Source: an uncultured bacterium
GTDB taxonomy: Bacteria; Bacteroidota; Ignavibacteria; Kapaibacteriales; UBA4661
Assembly: GCA_937899715.1 (NCBI GenBank)
Contig: CALCNX010000005.1
Location: 1 to 54,931, forward strand
Direction: 5' to 3'
Length of the DNA: 54,931 nucleotides
Shown here piece by piece: positions 43,945 to 53,230 of the stretch. A model generated the notes under the pieces. That model was given only the letters and a program-made list of their open reading frames with translations, made no database searches and was not told the DNA's origin. Both the position numbers and the translations under genes were made by a program. Numbering within the stretch: position 1 is the stretch's first letter; every line of letters begins with the position of its first letter.

Positions 43945-46167
43945 TTACCCGACACGCAGTAACTTCCACATCATCCTTCCAGTAGGCGTTTTCAGCACCA
44001 CAAAATACACTCCCGCCGGTGCTTGTCCGCCGCCCAGTGTCTCGCCTGACCACCTGAGTCGTAATTTTTTCTCGCCGTTCAAGGAACCAGTATCGAATGT
44101 ATAAATTTCCTGCCCCATCACGTTCACAATACTAACAGTACAGAGTTCGGGACGGAAACTTTCAGCAAGTGTGATTTCAAGTGTTGTTTCCGACGAGAAA
44201 GGATTAGGCGAAGCGGTGAAGTTTACACCGACATTTGCAGCATGGTCTTCGACGGCTGTGTTGATGGCAATGGCTCGTCCGTCCGGTGCAATATCGCTTT
44301 TGAGGTCGCAGTTGGTACAAGGTCTTAGTGTATCGTTGGGTTCAAGCGCAAGGAAGGCAGTATAATTGGATAAAACGCGATTTTTTATGCTTGCTGCAAT
44401 AACATCACTAACAACAGCATTCGGTAAACTTGGCGAGGCTTCCAGTGCACGAATATAGTTCCCCGCCCAAATTTGCTCACCAAACGGGTCGCCATTGTCC
44501 ATTTGCTGCGGCATAAGTTCTATGCTTCTGGTTACGGGATTGGAAGACACAAAACCCGACATATTCACTACAAACGGGGCTGTTCCGGTAAATTTGCCCG
44601 TTTGGAGAACAACGGGCGTAGCGCCAATACTCGTCGAACCGGTTGCAACACCGCCCTGCGTGAGCGTATAGCGCCCATAACAAAAACCGCTTTTCATGGT
44701 CGTGTAGAGGTCGAGAGAATTGATGCTCACATTGTTCACAGCTTGGGCAGTTTGCGAGACGACGTTATCAAATGTTCCCGACCCTGAACGTATGCCTGAA
44801 TATGAGCCGCCTGTTATTCGCGCAAGATTAGTGTAGAGATAGGAATTACCGTAGTAATACTGTCCATTGGCATACAAATAGTTGTATTGGTTATAAACAT
44901 CCGCTATCATCATGCGTGGAAGCGGGCTGGCGAGCGCTTGCACGTCCTTCAAAATTTGATTGGCATTCTGGCTGTTCATAAACTGGTCGCTGTTGGAAAC
45001 AAGAAAAACAGTCGCATCCGTGCCTTTTGTGGCGCTAATGCTTTCGGCAATCAGAGCCGGAAGATTACTGTACAAAGCCATGAGACTAATCGTACGAAAG
45101 GTTTGGTCAATAATTTTTGCATCCATTGGTAGCCACGTTGGGCTTGCACGCTGCACCGACAACCGCGAAAAAATGACATTAAACGAATCCCGTTGTGAGA
45201 AATTCGTTAGAAGTGTAGATTTCACACCATCAAGCATTTGCTGAAAAGTTACGCCCGTTGTTTTGCTGGGGTCGAAGTCCAGCACCAGTGCTACTTTTTT
45301 CGCTTGAATACGGTCAGCAAAGGTTTCCGACGGCACGACTGCCATTTGATAAAAGCCCTCGGTACCTTTCTGGAAAAAGTTCACATACACACCATTTTGC
45401 AAGGGCGCATCAAACGCAATCGTGAGCGCGGTCGGGACGGACTGCGGAAAAGCCAATTCGGTTTTCACGTAGTTACCATTTACGGCATCTATGACAGGCG
45501 TAAATTTTGCCGCCGAGTTTTCCAAGAGTCGGGCTGCTTTCCAGCGCTCTTGCCCCCACACCAGCACCGTCAGCTTTTGCAATGGCACTGCCGATGTACG
45601 AAGAAGCCCCATCGGGAGCGGCGCAGAAACTGTCGTTGCCGACCAATTCATCGGCACAAGATAGGTAATTTTGACCTTCCGCGTACCGCCCCCAAGCATA
45701 GGATAGACGCGCAGTTCGTAGTTATTGCTGCCGTTTTTTGTCAGAATAGACGGGTCGCGGCGGCGGCTAACGATTGCTTCGTAAATGGATGAAGCAGTCC
45801 ATCTATCCATGATTTGTGCCCGCATCACGCTATCGCCCACCCACAGCCAAGAGTCTGTTACGAGAGAGTTTGCGGGAAGCGTGAAATTGAGCACCGTTTC
45901 CACATTATACGTGGAATAGGGCGTACTTGTAAAATAGGTACCTTTCGCAGAAAAGGTGAGAAAAAGCCCGTATTCCAAGTAAATCCCACGAGGTCGGATA
46001 GTAAGAGTTGCTTCATCAATTGCACCGTTTGTACGATAAAAACGCTGCGGGTCGTTCACGGACAAATAATCTTGGGCAAAGAGGGCGGACACAGAGAACA
46101 CCGATATACACAATAAAGCCAACACCGCACCAAATGGTGCATACGAACGTTTTTCAGCACGTTGCAT
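43945..46167 (-). CDS. Secreted VIT/vWA-type protein with T9SS sorting domain
   Basis: I start at ATG 46167 (740 residues), where a signal peptide ends SALFAQ; the frame extends to a TTG at 46215. Residues about 30-190 form a VIT (vault protein inter-alpha-trypsin) domain: SWLWVGDSVMRAQIMDRWTA, SSIYEAIVSRRRDPSIL and NYELRVYPMLGGGTRKVKIT. A region after about residue 300 (KKVALVLDFDPSKTTGVTFQ onward) looks like a von Willebrand A fold, but the metal-binding DxSxS is present only as DFDPSK, so metal binding is doubtful. The final roughly 90 residues are a T9SS type A sorting domain (FTASPNPFSSETTLEI to LLRVG). It is probably a surface adhesion or matrix protein. Confidence 0.87.
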   Translation of the reverse strand: MQRAEKRSYAPFGAVLALLCISVFSVSALFAQDYLSVNDPQRFYRTNGAIDEATLTIRPRGIYLEYGLFLTFSAKGTYFTSTPYSTYNVETVLNFTLPANSLVTDSWLWVGDSVMRAQIMDRWTASSIYEAIVSRRRDPSILTKNGSNNYELRVYPMLGGGTRKVKITYLVPMNWSATTVSAPLPMGLLRTSAVPLQKLTVLVWGQERWKAARLLENSAAKFTPVIDAVNGNYVKTELAFPQSVPTALTIAFDAPLQNGVYVNFFQKGTEGFYQMAVVPSETFADRIQAKKVALVLDFDPSKTTGVTFQQMLDGVKSTLLTNFSQRDSFNVIFSRLSVQRASPTWLPMDAKIIDQTFRTISLMALYSNLPALIAESISATKGTDATVFLVSNSDQFMNSQNANQILKDVQALASPLPRMMIADVYNQYNYLYANGQYYYGNSYLYTNLARITGGSYSGIRSGSGTFDNVVSQTAQAVNNVSINSLDLYTTMKSGFCYGRYTLTQGGVATGSTSIGATPVVLQTGKFTGTAPFVVNMSGFVSSNPVTRSIELMPQQMDNGDPFGEQIWAGNYIRALEASPSLPNAVVSDVIAASIKNRVLSNYTAFLALEPNDTLRPCTNCDLKSDIAPDGRAIAINTAVEDHAANVGVNFTASPNPFSSETTLEITLAESFRPELCTVSIVNVMGQEIYTFDTGSLNGEKKLRLRWSGETLGGGQAPAGVYFVVLKTPTGRMMWKLLRVG

Positions 46168-46289
46168 GATACATCTCCGAAAAAAGAATGAAAAAATGCG
46201 TACAAACCGCGTCAACCCTCGACGCGACCCTAAAAACGCAGCAGTACGATACAGGACTTACAGAGGAGCAAGATTCATAACATCTCAGA

Positions 46290-47666
46290 TTATGGAAGAA
46301 TGTGTATTTGTCGAGTAATAATATCGGTTTCAGTCTGAAGAGTAAGCAGGTAAACACCGCGTGGCAGCCCGCTCACGGACATCGGCACGTCGTGAATGCC
46401 GCTTTCTAGCATTATTTCATTCCGCAAAAGGCGCTCACCAAGAACGTTTACTATTGAAATTGTCATCGGTGTTTTTTCGGAGGCAACAAGAGAAATGGTA
46501 AGTTGATCAGAAGCCGGATTAGGACTGACCGCCACAAGCCGCACCCGCGCCGCTTTGGAGAAAAATCGTTGTTGTTCACCTCCGGCTTGATTACCGAACA
46601 CACGCACCGAACCATTAACGGCTGTAGTTCGATAATTGATTCCCGATTGTGGCTCAATTCTGGGAATCAGTGTTGTAATGGTATCATTCCCAACCGCAGC
46701 ACGAAAGAGCAACGTAGCCCGCGCAGTATCAGCGCCCGGAGTAAGAGCAAAAGTAAACGGCACAGTACGAATACCATTTTGTACGCTGCCCGCCTGTGTA
46801 CCCGCTATCGGCTCAAGCATGGAGGCGTTATAGGAGAGTGATGCTTGTAAGGGCGTAGAATCTATCAGATAACGTGTTTTCATTCCCGTTGCGAGTATGG
46901 GAACGCGGATTATGTCGCCGTTTGTTGCTTCGAGTTTGGGTACACCAAGAAATATTGGGGTTAGTCCCCACAAAGCAAACTCACCGCGTACTTGATCGTT
47001 AATTATTGAACCAATGAGAGTAACATCTTTCGTGTAATTTAATCGGATTGAGGCATGGTCAAGTTTTTCAGATACCCTAACCAACCCTGTTCCACGCTTA
47101 TAGGCTGCATTAAATGTCTTGTTTTGTGATGGTAGATTAAAAACTGAGCGATTTTCAAAATACAGGCTGTCTGTTGATTTGAACACCACATTTTCACTCC
47201 TGTTTTCAGGAAATGCGCCGTAAGGGCTAAAAGTTACTATGGGAAACTGCGACCATCCATACCAAGTTATTTGTTGACCGCCTTCGATATTCCACTTATG
47301 GAGTATGCTATCGCCATTTTTCCAGATATATACCGTAGAATCATCGGAACGTTCATATCTTTGCGAATTATCAAAAGTGCTCAAGACAACGGCATATCGT
47401 TGTCCATGTAAAATTGTATCCTTAATTATTGTTTCAACAAAGCGAAAGGGACTATTCCAGTTATTCCAGTACCCATAACTACCACTTCCGCTATAATTTA
47501 CAGCAACATACACCCACCGATTCCCCACCGTCAACGACTTCATCGGCAGGCGCAAAGAATCCGTCTGCGCTACCATTGGACTTGAGACGAAGCCAGAGGA
47601 TAGCACAAAAAAATAGCACAGCCAAGCCGCTTTTCGGGCTGCTTTCAATGAGTAAAGGCAAATCAT
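46290..47666 (-). CDS. Secreted protein with cohesin-like domain and T9SS sorting domain
   Basis: I start at ATG 47666 (458 residues); the frame runs to 47795, but those extra residues (rich in Cys and without a leader) look non-coding. The signal peptide ends near SSPMVAQ. The first 200 residues of the mature protein are a beta-rich unknown domain (LTVGNRWVYVAVNYSGSGSY region). Then a roughly 110-residue segment resembles a cohesin-type fold (FLGVPKLEATNGDIIRVPIL and LSYNASMLEPIAG). The last 80 or so residues are a T9SS type A sorting domain (VAVSPNPASDQLTISL to RQIHILP). It lies 122 bases upstream of the VIT gene on the same strand. Function is unknown; surface binding is likely. Confidence 0.85.
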   Translation of the reverse strand: MICLYSLKAARKAAWLCYFFVLSSGFVSSPMVAQTDSLRLPMKSLTVGNRWVYVAVNYSGSGSYGYWNNWNSPFRFVETIIKDTILHGQRYAVVLSTFDNSQRYERSDDSTVYIWKNGDSILHKWNIEGGQQITWYGWSQFPIVTFSPYGAFPENRSENVVFKSTDSLYFENRSVFNLPSQNKTFNAAYKRGTGLVRVSEKLDHASIRLNYTKDVTLIGSIINDQVRGEFALWGLTPIFLGVPKLEATNGDIIRVPILATGMKTRYLIDSTPLQASLSYNASMLEPIAGTQAGSVQNGIRTVPFTFALTPGADTARATLLFRAAVGNDTITTLIPRIEPQSGINYRTTAVNGSVRVFGNQAGGEQQRFFSKAARVRLVAVSPNPASDQLTISLVASEKTPMTISIVNVLGERLLRNEIMLESGIHDVPMSVSGLPRGVYLLTLQTETDIITRQIHILP

Positions 47667-47822
47667 AGTAAGGACGTAATTGTAGCCAAGGAGGCGCACA
47701 AGGACTGCATTCCACGTGCGACAGCGACAACTTACACAATCGCACTGAAGACTCCTAGTCGCTGAAAGTAACAAGTTTGCATGACCAAAAGTCACAGATA
47801 ACGTATTGGCAGGCTTACATTT

Positions 47823-50075
47823 CTATGCCAGCGTCTCAAGCGGAAAGGGTAATTCTCGCATTCGCTTGCCCGTAAGCGAAAAGACCGCGTTCCCGACAGC
47901 CGCGGCGATTGGTCCTATGCCCACTTCCCCCATTCCATGCGGTACATCCGAGCTGGTGATGAGTTCCACCACAATATCCGGTACATCCGGCAAGCGAAGA
48001 AGCGGGTAATTATCAAAATTCTTCGCAGACGCAATGCCGTTTGCGAACGTAATTTTCTCATGGAAAACACTGCTCAGTCCCATCACAATAGCGCCTTGAA
48101 TCTGAGCCACAGCCCCATTTGGGTTCACGGTCATTCCGGGATCTACAGCCGCCCAGACGCGATGCACTTTTAAGCGCCCATTCAAAATGGACACTTCTGC
48201 AACCTGCGCAATGACGGTATGCGATTGCGTACAGAACGCCACACCGCGAGCACGTCCCGTCGGAGGCGGTGTCTGCCAAGAAGACATTTCTTGCACACGC
48301 TTTAGTGCTTGTTTGTAGCGCTTTCCAAGTTCAGTGTCCGGCAGATGATCCAGACGGAATTGTATGGGGTCTTTTGTTGCCAGATGCGCCAGTTCATCTA
48401 TAAAACTTTCGCGGGCAAAGATATTCGGCAATAAACCCAACCCACGCCATGAAGCAGTGAGAAAAGGTAGTTTTACACGGTGAGACAAAACACGATGATG
48501 CGGAATATCATACTCAGAAAGCGCACCAATCAATGCACCCGGGTCAACGCCAAAAGCATCGGCAACGCTTCCGGCAATCGCGCCACCTGCAATACCCGCA
48601 AAGGACAAGAGCACATCACCGCTCGAAACTTCATGTTCCATTGCCAGGATTCTGCCATTTGCTCCTACGCTGCCGCGCAAGACGTGGTGCGTCGGCGGGC
48701 GATAAAAACCATAGCGCATCTCCTCTTCCCGTGTCCACCCCACGTGGACGGGTCGCCCGACAGCACGAGAAAGGAGAGCAGCCTCAACACCGACTTCATG
48801 CGCTAATCGGCGACCGAAGCCCCCACCCGCGTAGGTGGGCTTCACGACAATACTATCTTTTTCCACTCCAAGAGCATCCGCGACCATTGTGCGAACCATG
48901 TCCGGTGTTTGTGTGGAAGCAGTAATTGTGATGGACTGAATCGTTTTACCATCGCCACGAACATCTGCCAGCGCCGCTTGTGGTTCTAAGTGCGCATGAA
49001 CGGCAATCGCTGTGCGGTATTGTGCAAATACGTCCTTGTCGGTGCGGTTATCGCTTGCCGACCCATGTTCTTGAATTGCAATAGCATTACTTTTGTCCGT
49101 AGGAACGGTCGTGAGCGCATCAAACACATCTTGGCTTTCGGTTACACCACCTTCCCACTCGCATTGAATCCGTGCCGCCGCCGCTCGTGCAATGGAGCGC
49201 CTCTCGGCGACCACTCCCGCAAACCCGTTCTCTATCACTACTTTCACCACGCCCGACATGGTTGCCGCTTCTCCCGCCTTTGCACTTTTGAGCTTTGCTC
49301 CGTAGCGCGGCGGACGAGCAACAGCACCATAGAGCATATTTGGAAGCCGTGCATCCAAACCATAGACTGCCCTTCCGGTTACTTTATCCCGCAGATCTAC
49401 TCGTGGCACAGATTTCCCGATGAGCGTAAAATTATTCGCCGATTTGAGTGGTGCATTTTTTGCAAGTGTCCATTTACCTTGCTTTCCTGCTACCAATTCG
49501 CCGTAGGTAAGGCGTTTGCTTGCGTCAGCGCGAAGTTCCATCGCACCATTTTTGGCAATGATATTTTCTTTGGTGGTATTCAAGCGCCTCGCCGCCTCTT
49601 CGCGTAAAGTCTCGCGGACTGTTGCTGAGGCTTCACGAATGGGCTGGTAGAGCGACGCAACACTAACGCTACCGAACGTAAATTGAGTGCCGGAGTCGAA
49701 ACCATGCGCGGTATCAGCCTGCACGACGCGGAATGTATTCCAATCGGCTTCTAATTCATCAGCAGCAATTTGTGCTAGAGACGTATGGATGCCCTGCCCC
49801 ATCTCAATTTTGGGAACATGGAAAATAATCGTTTTGTCGGCATTGATTGTGAACCAAGCAAATGGCTCTTTGGGCACTTTTGCAGATGGAGCACGGTTTT
49901 CGGCAAGTGCAGGAACATTTCTACGCAAATACTCCCAACCAATTTTCCCACCAATACCGATGGTAAGTGCTCCCACGCCGGCGCTTATCAAAAACGTCCG
50001 CCGTGTGGATTTTGCTTGGGGTTTCTTCCCATTCTCAGGCTCTTCGCCCTCAGTATGACTGGTTGATGAACTCAT
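47823..50075 (-). CDS. iorB: Molybdenum hydroxylase large subunit, isoquinoline 1-oxidoreductase beta type
   Basis: The 750-residue protein has a twin-arginine (Tat) signal, STRRTFLISAGVG, so it is exported folded. The xanthine-dehydrogenase-family molybdopterin-binding domains follow, with HVPKIEMGQGIHTSLAQIAA (substrate-channel motif GQG), YAGGGFGRR (cofactor binding) and, near the C-terminus, the catalytic Glu717 in GMGEVGIGPIAAAVGNAVF. It would oxidise an N-heteroaromatic or an aldehyde using a molybdopterin cofactor. The [2Fe-2S] subunit is encoded just upstream (start to stop gap 56 bases), so the enzyme is a two-subunit IorAB type without a flavin subunit. The true substrate is unknown. 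Confidence 0.9.
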   Translation of the reverse strand: MSSSTSHTEGEEPENGKKPQAKSTRRTFLISAGVGALTIGIGGKIGWEYLRRNVPALAENRAPSAKVPKEPFAWFTINADKTIIFHVPKIEMGQGIHTSLAQIAADELEADWNTFRVVQADTAHGFDSGTQFTFGSVSVASLYQPIREASATVRETLREEAARRLNTTKENIIAKNGAMELRADASKRLTYGELVAGKQGKWTLAKNAPLKSANNFTLIGKSVPRVDLRDKVTGRAVYGLDARLPNMLYGAVARPPRYGAKLKSAKAGEAATMSGVVKVVIENGFAGVVAERRSIARAAAARIQCEWEGGVTESQDVFDALTTVPTDKSNAIAIQEHGSASDNRTDKDVFAQYRTAIAVHAHLEPQAALADVRGDGKTIQSITITASTQTPDMVRTMVADALGVEKDSIVVKPTYAGGGFGRRLAHEVGVEAALLSRAVGRPVHVGWTREEEMRYGFYRPPTHHVLRGSVGANGRILAMEHEVSSGDVLLSFAGIAGGAIAGSVADAFGVDPGALIGALSEYDIPHHRVLSHRVKLPFLTASWRGLGLLPNIFARESFIDELAHLATKDPIQFRLDHLPDTELGKRYKQALKRVQEMSSWQTPPPTGRARGVAFCTQSHTVIAQVAEVSILNGRLKVHRVWAAVDPGMTVNPNGAVAQIQGAIVMGLSSVFHEKITFANGIASAKNFDNYPLLRLPDVPDIVVELITSSDVPHGMGEVGIGPIAAAVGNAVFSLTGKRMRELPFPLETLA

Positions 50076-50131
50076 CGTGAAACGTTACAAATTAGCAGGT
50101 GAAGATTGTTGATATTTCAGATAAGAATCAA

Positions 50132-50611
50132 TTATGCACTTGTTTCAAGCTCTTTTGCCGCCAACTCCACAGCCGCTCGAATCCGTACATAACATCCACA
50201 ACGGCAGTAGTTATTTTCAAGTGCCGTATCTATATCCTCAGGCTTAGGATGTGGATTTTCTTTGAGAAACGCTGCCGCGGTCATAATTTGTCCACTGATA
50301 CACCAAGCACATTGAGGCACTTGTTCATCAATGAATGCTTGCTGCAAGGCGTGAAGTTTTTCCGAGCCGTCAGGAAGTATTGTTGCCAAGCCCTCAATCG
50401 TCGTTATTTCCAGCCCCATAGCCGCACTTACGGGCGTAATGCACGACCGCACCGGAACGCCGTTAATATGGATTGTACAGGCTCCGCATATTCCAGCCCC
50501 GCACCCCATTTTTGTTCCCGTCAAACCAAAATCATCACGTAAGACCCACACAAGCATTTCGCTTGGATCGTAATTGACCGAATAAGGCTTTCCATTCACT
50601 CGCAGTTCCAT
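50132..50611 (-). CDS. iorA: Molybdenum hydroxylase [2Fe-2S] subunit, IorA type
   Basis: I start at ATG 50611 (159 residues); the upstream frame (to a TTG at 50725) gives unrelated residues. The first plant-type cluster has Cys37, Cys42, Cys45 and Cys57 (MGCGAGICGACTIHINGVPV). The second has Cys101, Cys104, Cys136 and Cys138 (PQCAWCISGQIM and NYCRCGCYVRI), the normal pattern of small subunits of this family. It passes electrons from the molybdenum centre of the large subunit to an acceptor. The small subunit has no signal of its own and is probably exported with the Tat-targeted large subunit, whose gene follows it. Confidence 0.93.
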   Translation of the reverse strand: MELRVNGKPYSVNYDPSEMLVWVLRDDFGLTGTKMGCGAGICGACTIHINGVPVRSCITPVSAAMGLEITTIEGLATILPDGSEKLHALQQAFIDEQVPQCAWCISGQIMTAAAFLKENPHPKPEDIDTALENNYCRCGCYVRIRAAVELAAKELETSA

Positions 50612-50794
50612 AATAATTCTCCCTACCTGTAAAGGCGCAATAGGCTGAGAAATATGTAATTCTGAGGGGGCAAAATACAATAAAATCTCCCGCAACGCAA
50701 GTGCGACAAGGCATTTTTTCTTCAAAAAATGTTTCTTCGTTGCCTTGCAAGTTTCAAGGTGCAGAGATTTTTTTTTATTTTTTAGAACAAGATC

Positions 50795-50825
50795 TTGACT
50801 TCAATACAAAATCGTTGTAATTTTG
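50795..50825 (+). promoter_or_regulatory. groES-groEL promoter
   Basis: TTGACT at 50795-50800 lies 17 bases before TAATTTTG at 50818-50825. The latter matches the Bacteroidota -7 consensus TAnnTTTG exactly and also serves as a passable -10. Transcription would begin just before the CIRCE element. Confidence 0.7.
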
Positions 50826-50839
50826 CATCGGAAATTTGA

Positions 50840-50866
50840 TTAGCACTCTCATCTAACGAGTGCTAA
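50840..50866. promoter_or_regulatory. CIRCE operator (HrcA binding site)
   Basis: TTAGCACTC (50840-50848), a 9-base spacer and GAGTGCTAA (50858-50866) are an exact match to the CIRCE consensus. It begins 15 bases after the -7 element and 86 bases before groES. HrcA bound here should repress the chaperonin operon until heat or protein-folding stress. Confidence 0.97.
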
Positions 50867-50951
50867 CAATTTTCAAACACTTCATTCGTTCATACAGTCA
50901 GAGTTTCATACTCACATTTTTTATCAAATTCAATTTCTGGAGGTTTAGACC

Positions 50952-51239
50952 ATGCCATTAACCCCATTGCATGACCGCGTTATCGTGCGCTCCGCAGCAC
51001 CGGAAGAAGTTACCAAAGGCGGTATCATTCTCCCCGACACAGCAAAAGAAAAACCGCAACAAGGCGAAGTTCTTGCTGTAGGACCGGGCAAAATCGGTGA
51101 CGACGGCAAATCAGTTGCTATGCAAGTCAAAAAAGGCGACAAAGTTCTCTATGGTAAATACTCCGGCACGGAAGTTACCATTGATGGCGAAGACGTTTTG
51201 ATTATGCGTGAAAGCGACATTTTTGCAGTGATTAAGTAA
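50952..51239 (+). CDS. groS: Co-chaperonin GroES
   Basis: The 95-residue protein has the Cpn10 fold signature: PLHDRVIVRSAAPEE near the N-terminus, the mobile loop (TKGGIILPDTAKEK) and a C-terminal strand (GEDVLIMRESDIFAVIK). It caps the GroEL cavity and binds through the mobile loop. GGAGG lies 8 bases before the ATG. The gene is 63 bases upstream of groEL in the CIRCE-controlled operon. Confidence 0.98.
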   Translation: MPLTPLHDRVIVRSAAPEEVTKGGIILPDTAKEKPQQGEVLAVGPGKIGDDGKSVAMQVKKGDKVLYGKYSGTEVTIDGEDVLIMRESDIFAVIK

Positions 51240-51302
51240 TTTTTCACGGCACCTTTTTAATTCACAACTTCAACATTTAACCTTTAAATACTTCAAAAAG
51301 CT

Positions 51303-52928
51303 ATGGCAGCAAAAGATGTAACATTCGACGTAGGCGCTCGCGCAGCCCTCAAACGCGGCGTTGATCAACTCGCCGACGCAGTAAAAGTAACGCTGGGACC
51401 AAAAGGTCGCAACGTTGTCATCGACAAAAAATTCGGTGCTCCGACCATCACCAAAGACGGTGTAACCGTTGCAAAAGAAATCGAACTTTCTGACTCCCTC
51501 GAAAACTTGGGTGCTCAGATGGTCAAAGAAGTTGCTTCCAAAACCAGCGATATGGCTGGCGACGGTACAACCACAGCAACCGTTCTTGCACAAGCTATCG
51601 TCCGCGAAGGCTTGAAAAACGTAACCGCAGGCGCAAATCCAATGGACTTGAAGCGCGGTATTGATCTCGCTGTAAGCGCAATCACAGCAGGCTTGAAGAA
51701 AATCAGCCGCCCAGTGGGTGGTCAAAAAGAAATCGCTCAAGTTGGTACAATTTCTGCAAACAGCGATAGCGAAATCGGCAAACTCATTGCTGAAGCAATG
51801 GAAAAAGTTGGCAAAGACGGCGTTATCACTGTTGAAGAAGCAAAAGGCACCGATACGACACTTGACGTTGTAGAAGGTATGCAGTTCGACCGTGGCTATT
51901 TGTCGCCGTACTTCGTTACCGACCCGGAGCTTATGGAAGCTGCTCTTGACAATCCTTATATTCTCATCTACGACAAAAAAGTTGCTTCGATGAAAGACCT
52001 TCTCCCAATTCTGGAGAAAGTTGCTCAATCAGGTCGCCCGCTTCTCATCATTGCTGAGGACGTAGAAGGCGAAGCACTTGCTACTCTCGTTGTCAACAAA
52101 CTTCGCGGTACACTCCGCATCGCTGCTGTGAAAGCACCGGGCTTCGGCGATCGCCGCAAAGCTATGCTTGAAGACATCGCTGTTCTGACCGGTGGTCAGG
52201 TTATCAGCGAAGAAAAAGGCTTCAAATTGGAAAGCGCTACCTTGCAATATCTTGGTCAAGCAAAACGCATTTCGATTGACAAAGATAATACCATCATTGT
52301 CGAAGGTGCTGGCTCAGGTGACGACATCAAACGCCGTATCAACGAAATCAAAGCGCAAGTTGAAAAAACAACCAGCGACTACGACCGCGAAAAACTCCAA
52401 GAGCGTCTTGCGAAACTCTCCGGCGGCGTTGCGGTTATCAAAATCGGCGCTTCGACCGAAGTAGAAATGAAAGAGAAAAAAGCTCGCGTTGAAGATGCAC
52501 TCCACGCCACACGCGCTGCTGTTGAAGAAGGTATCGTTCCCGGTGGCGGCACGGCTTATATTCGTGCAGTCGCTGAGTTGGATAGCGTAAAACCTGCTAA
52601 CCACGACCAAAAAACAGGCGTTGACATCATCCGTCGCGCTGTTGAAGAGCCAATTCGCCAGATCGTTGGCAATGCCGGCTTGGAAGGTTCCGTTGTGGTC
52701 AACAAAATCAAAGAAGGCAAAGATGCTTTCGGCTTCAATGCTGCAACTGAAGAATACGGCGATATGTTCAAAATGGGCGTTATTGACCCTACGAAAGTAT
52801 CCCGCGTTGCGCTTGAAAATGCTGCATCGGTAGCAAGCCTTCTTATCACAACCGAAGCTGCCATTGTGGAGAAACCACAAGAGCAGGCTGCGGCAGCTCC
52901 ACACGCTCATCCGGGCATGGATTACTAA
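51303..52928 (+). CDS. groL: Chaperonin GroEL
   Basis: The 541-residue protein matches GroEL throughout: KDVTFDVGARAALKRGVDQL at the N-terminus, VTLGPKGRNVVI, DGTTTATVLAQAIVREG (ATP-binding) and the AAVEEGIVPGGGTAYIRA segment near 400-420. It folds newly made or damaged proteins in its cavity together with GroES. The C-terminal tail ends AAAAPHAHPGMDY and lacks the long GGM repeats of many bacteria. Codon use is notably A-rich at third positions, as expected of a highly expressed gene. A strong terminator follows. Confidence 0.99.
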   Translation: MAAKDVTFDVGARAALKRGVDQLADAVKVTLGPKGRNVVIDKKFGAPTITKDGVTVAKEIELSDSLENLGAQMVKEVASKTSDMAGDGTTTATVLAQAIVREGLKNVTAGANPMDLKRGIDLAVSAITAGLKKISRPVGGQKEIAQVGTISANSDSEIGKLIAEAMEKVGKDGVITVEEAKGTDTTLDVVEGMQFDRGYLSPYFVTDPELMEAALDNPYILIYDKKVASMKDLLPILEKVAQSGRPLLIIAEDVEGEALATLVVNKLRGTLRIAAVKAPGFGDRRKAMLEDIAVLTGGQVISEEKGFKLESATLQYLGQAKRISIDKDNTIIVEGAGSGDDIKRRINEIKAQVEKTTSDYDREKLQERLAKLSGGVAVIKIGASTEVEMKEKKARVEDALHATRAAVEEGIVPGGGTAYIRAVAELDSVKPANHDQKTGVDIIRRAVEEPIRQIVGNAGLEGSVVVNKIKEGKDAFGFNAATEEYGDMFKMGVIDPTKVSRVALENAASVASLLITTEAAIVEKPQEQAAAAPHAHPGMDY

Positions 52929-52975
52929 AAAATGCCTTGAACAGCACTTTGTAGTAATTCTCCAAAGAAAAACAG

Positions 52976-53020
52976 AAGACCTCGTTTCAATGTATCTTGA
53001 AGCGAGGTCTTCGTTTTTTT
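52976..53020 (+). terminator. Intrinsic terminator of the groES-groEL operon
   Basis: AAGACCTCGTTTCA (52976-52989) pairs with TGAAGCGAGGTCTT (52998-53011) with a single G-U pair, giving a 14-bp stem, an 8-base loop and a run of seven T residues at 53014-53020. Confidence 0.92.
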
Positions 53021-53049
53021 ATATGGCTATCACAACCCACAACGTTTAC

Positions 53050-53159
53050 GGAGTGCAGAATTTATTCTGTACTCTGGTTAGATGGCGGAATAAATTCCGC
53101 ACTCCAAGGTTAGTACAAAGAGATGTATTAGAAAGGAAGAGTGCAGAAGAATTCTTCTG
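53050..53159. repeat. REPIN-like cluster of three palindromic units
   Basis: The first two units, at 53050-53070 and 53085-53105, are in opposite orientation and match the pair at 25659-25736: GGAGTGC plus the hairpins GCAGAATTTATTCTG and GCGGAATAAATTCCGC. A third, diverged unit at 53144-53159 is a perfect 16-base palindrome, CAGAAGAATTCTTCTG, preceded by GAGTG. They fill most of the 302-base gap between groEL and the next gene, together with the groEL terminator. Confidence 0.7.
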
Positions 53160-53230
53160 ATTGCGAAAGGAATTCTGTATTTTAGTCGCACTATCCTTTA
53201 CGCAATACCTCTCAACTCAAGCGGCATACG

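Noticed and set aside
47667..47795. Longer N-terminus of the cohesin-like T9SS protein
   Set aside because: The extra residues are Cys-rich and precede, rather than form, a signal peptide; ATG 47666 gives a normal leader.
51270..52910. Long minus-strand frames opposite groEL
   Set aside because: Antisense to groEL and rich in Cys, Phe and His, as expected from the complement of GroEL codons.
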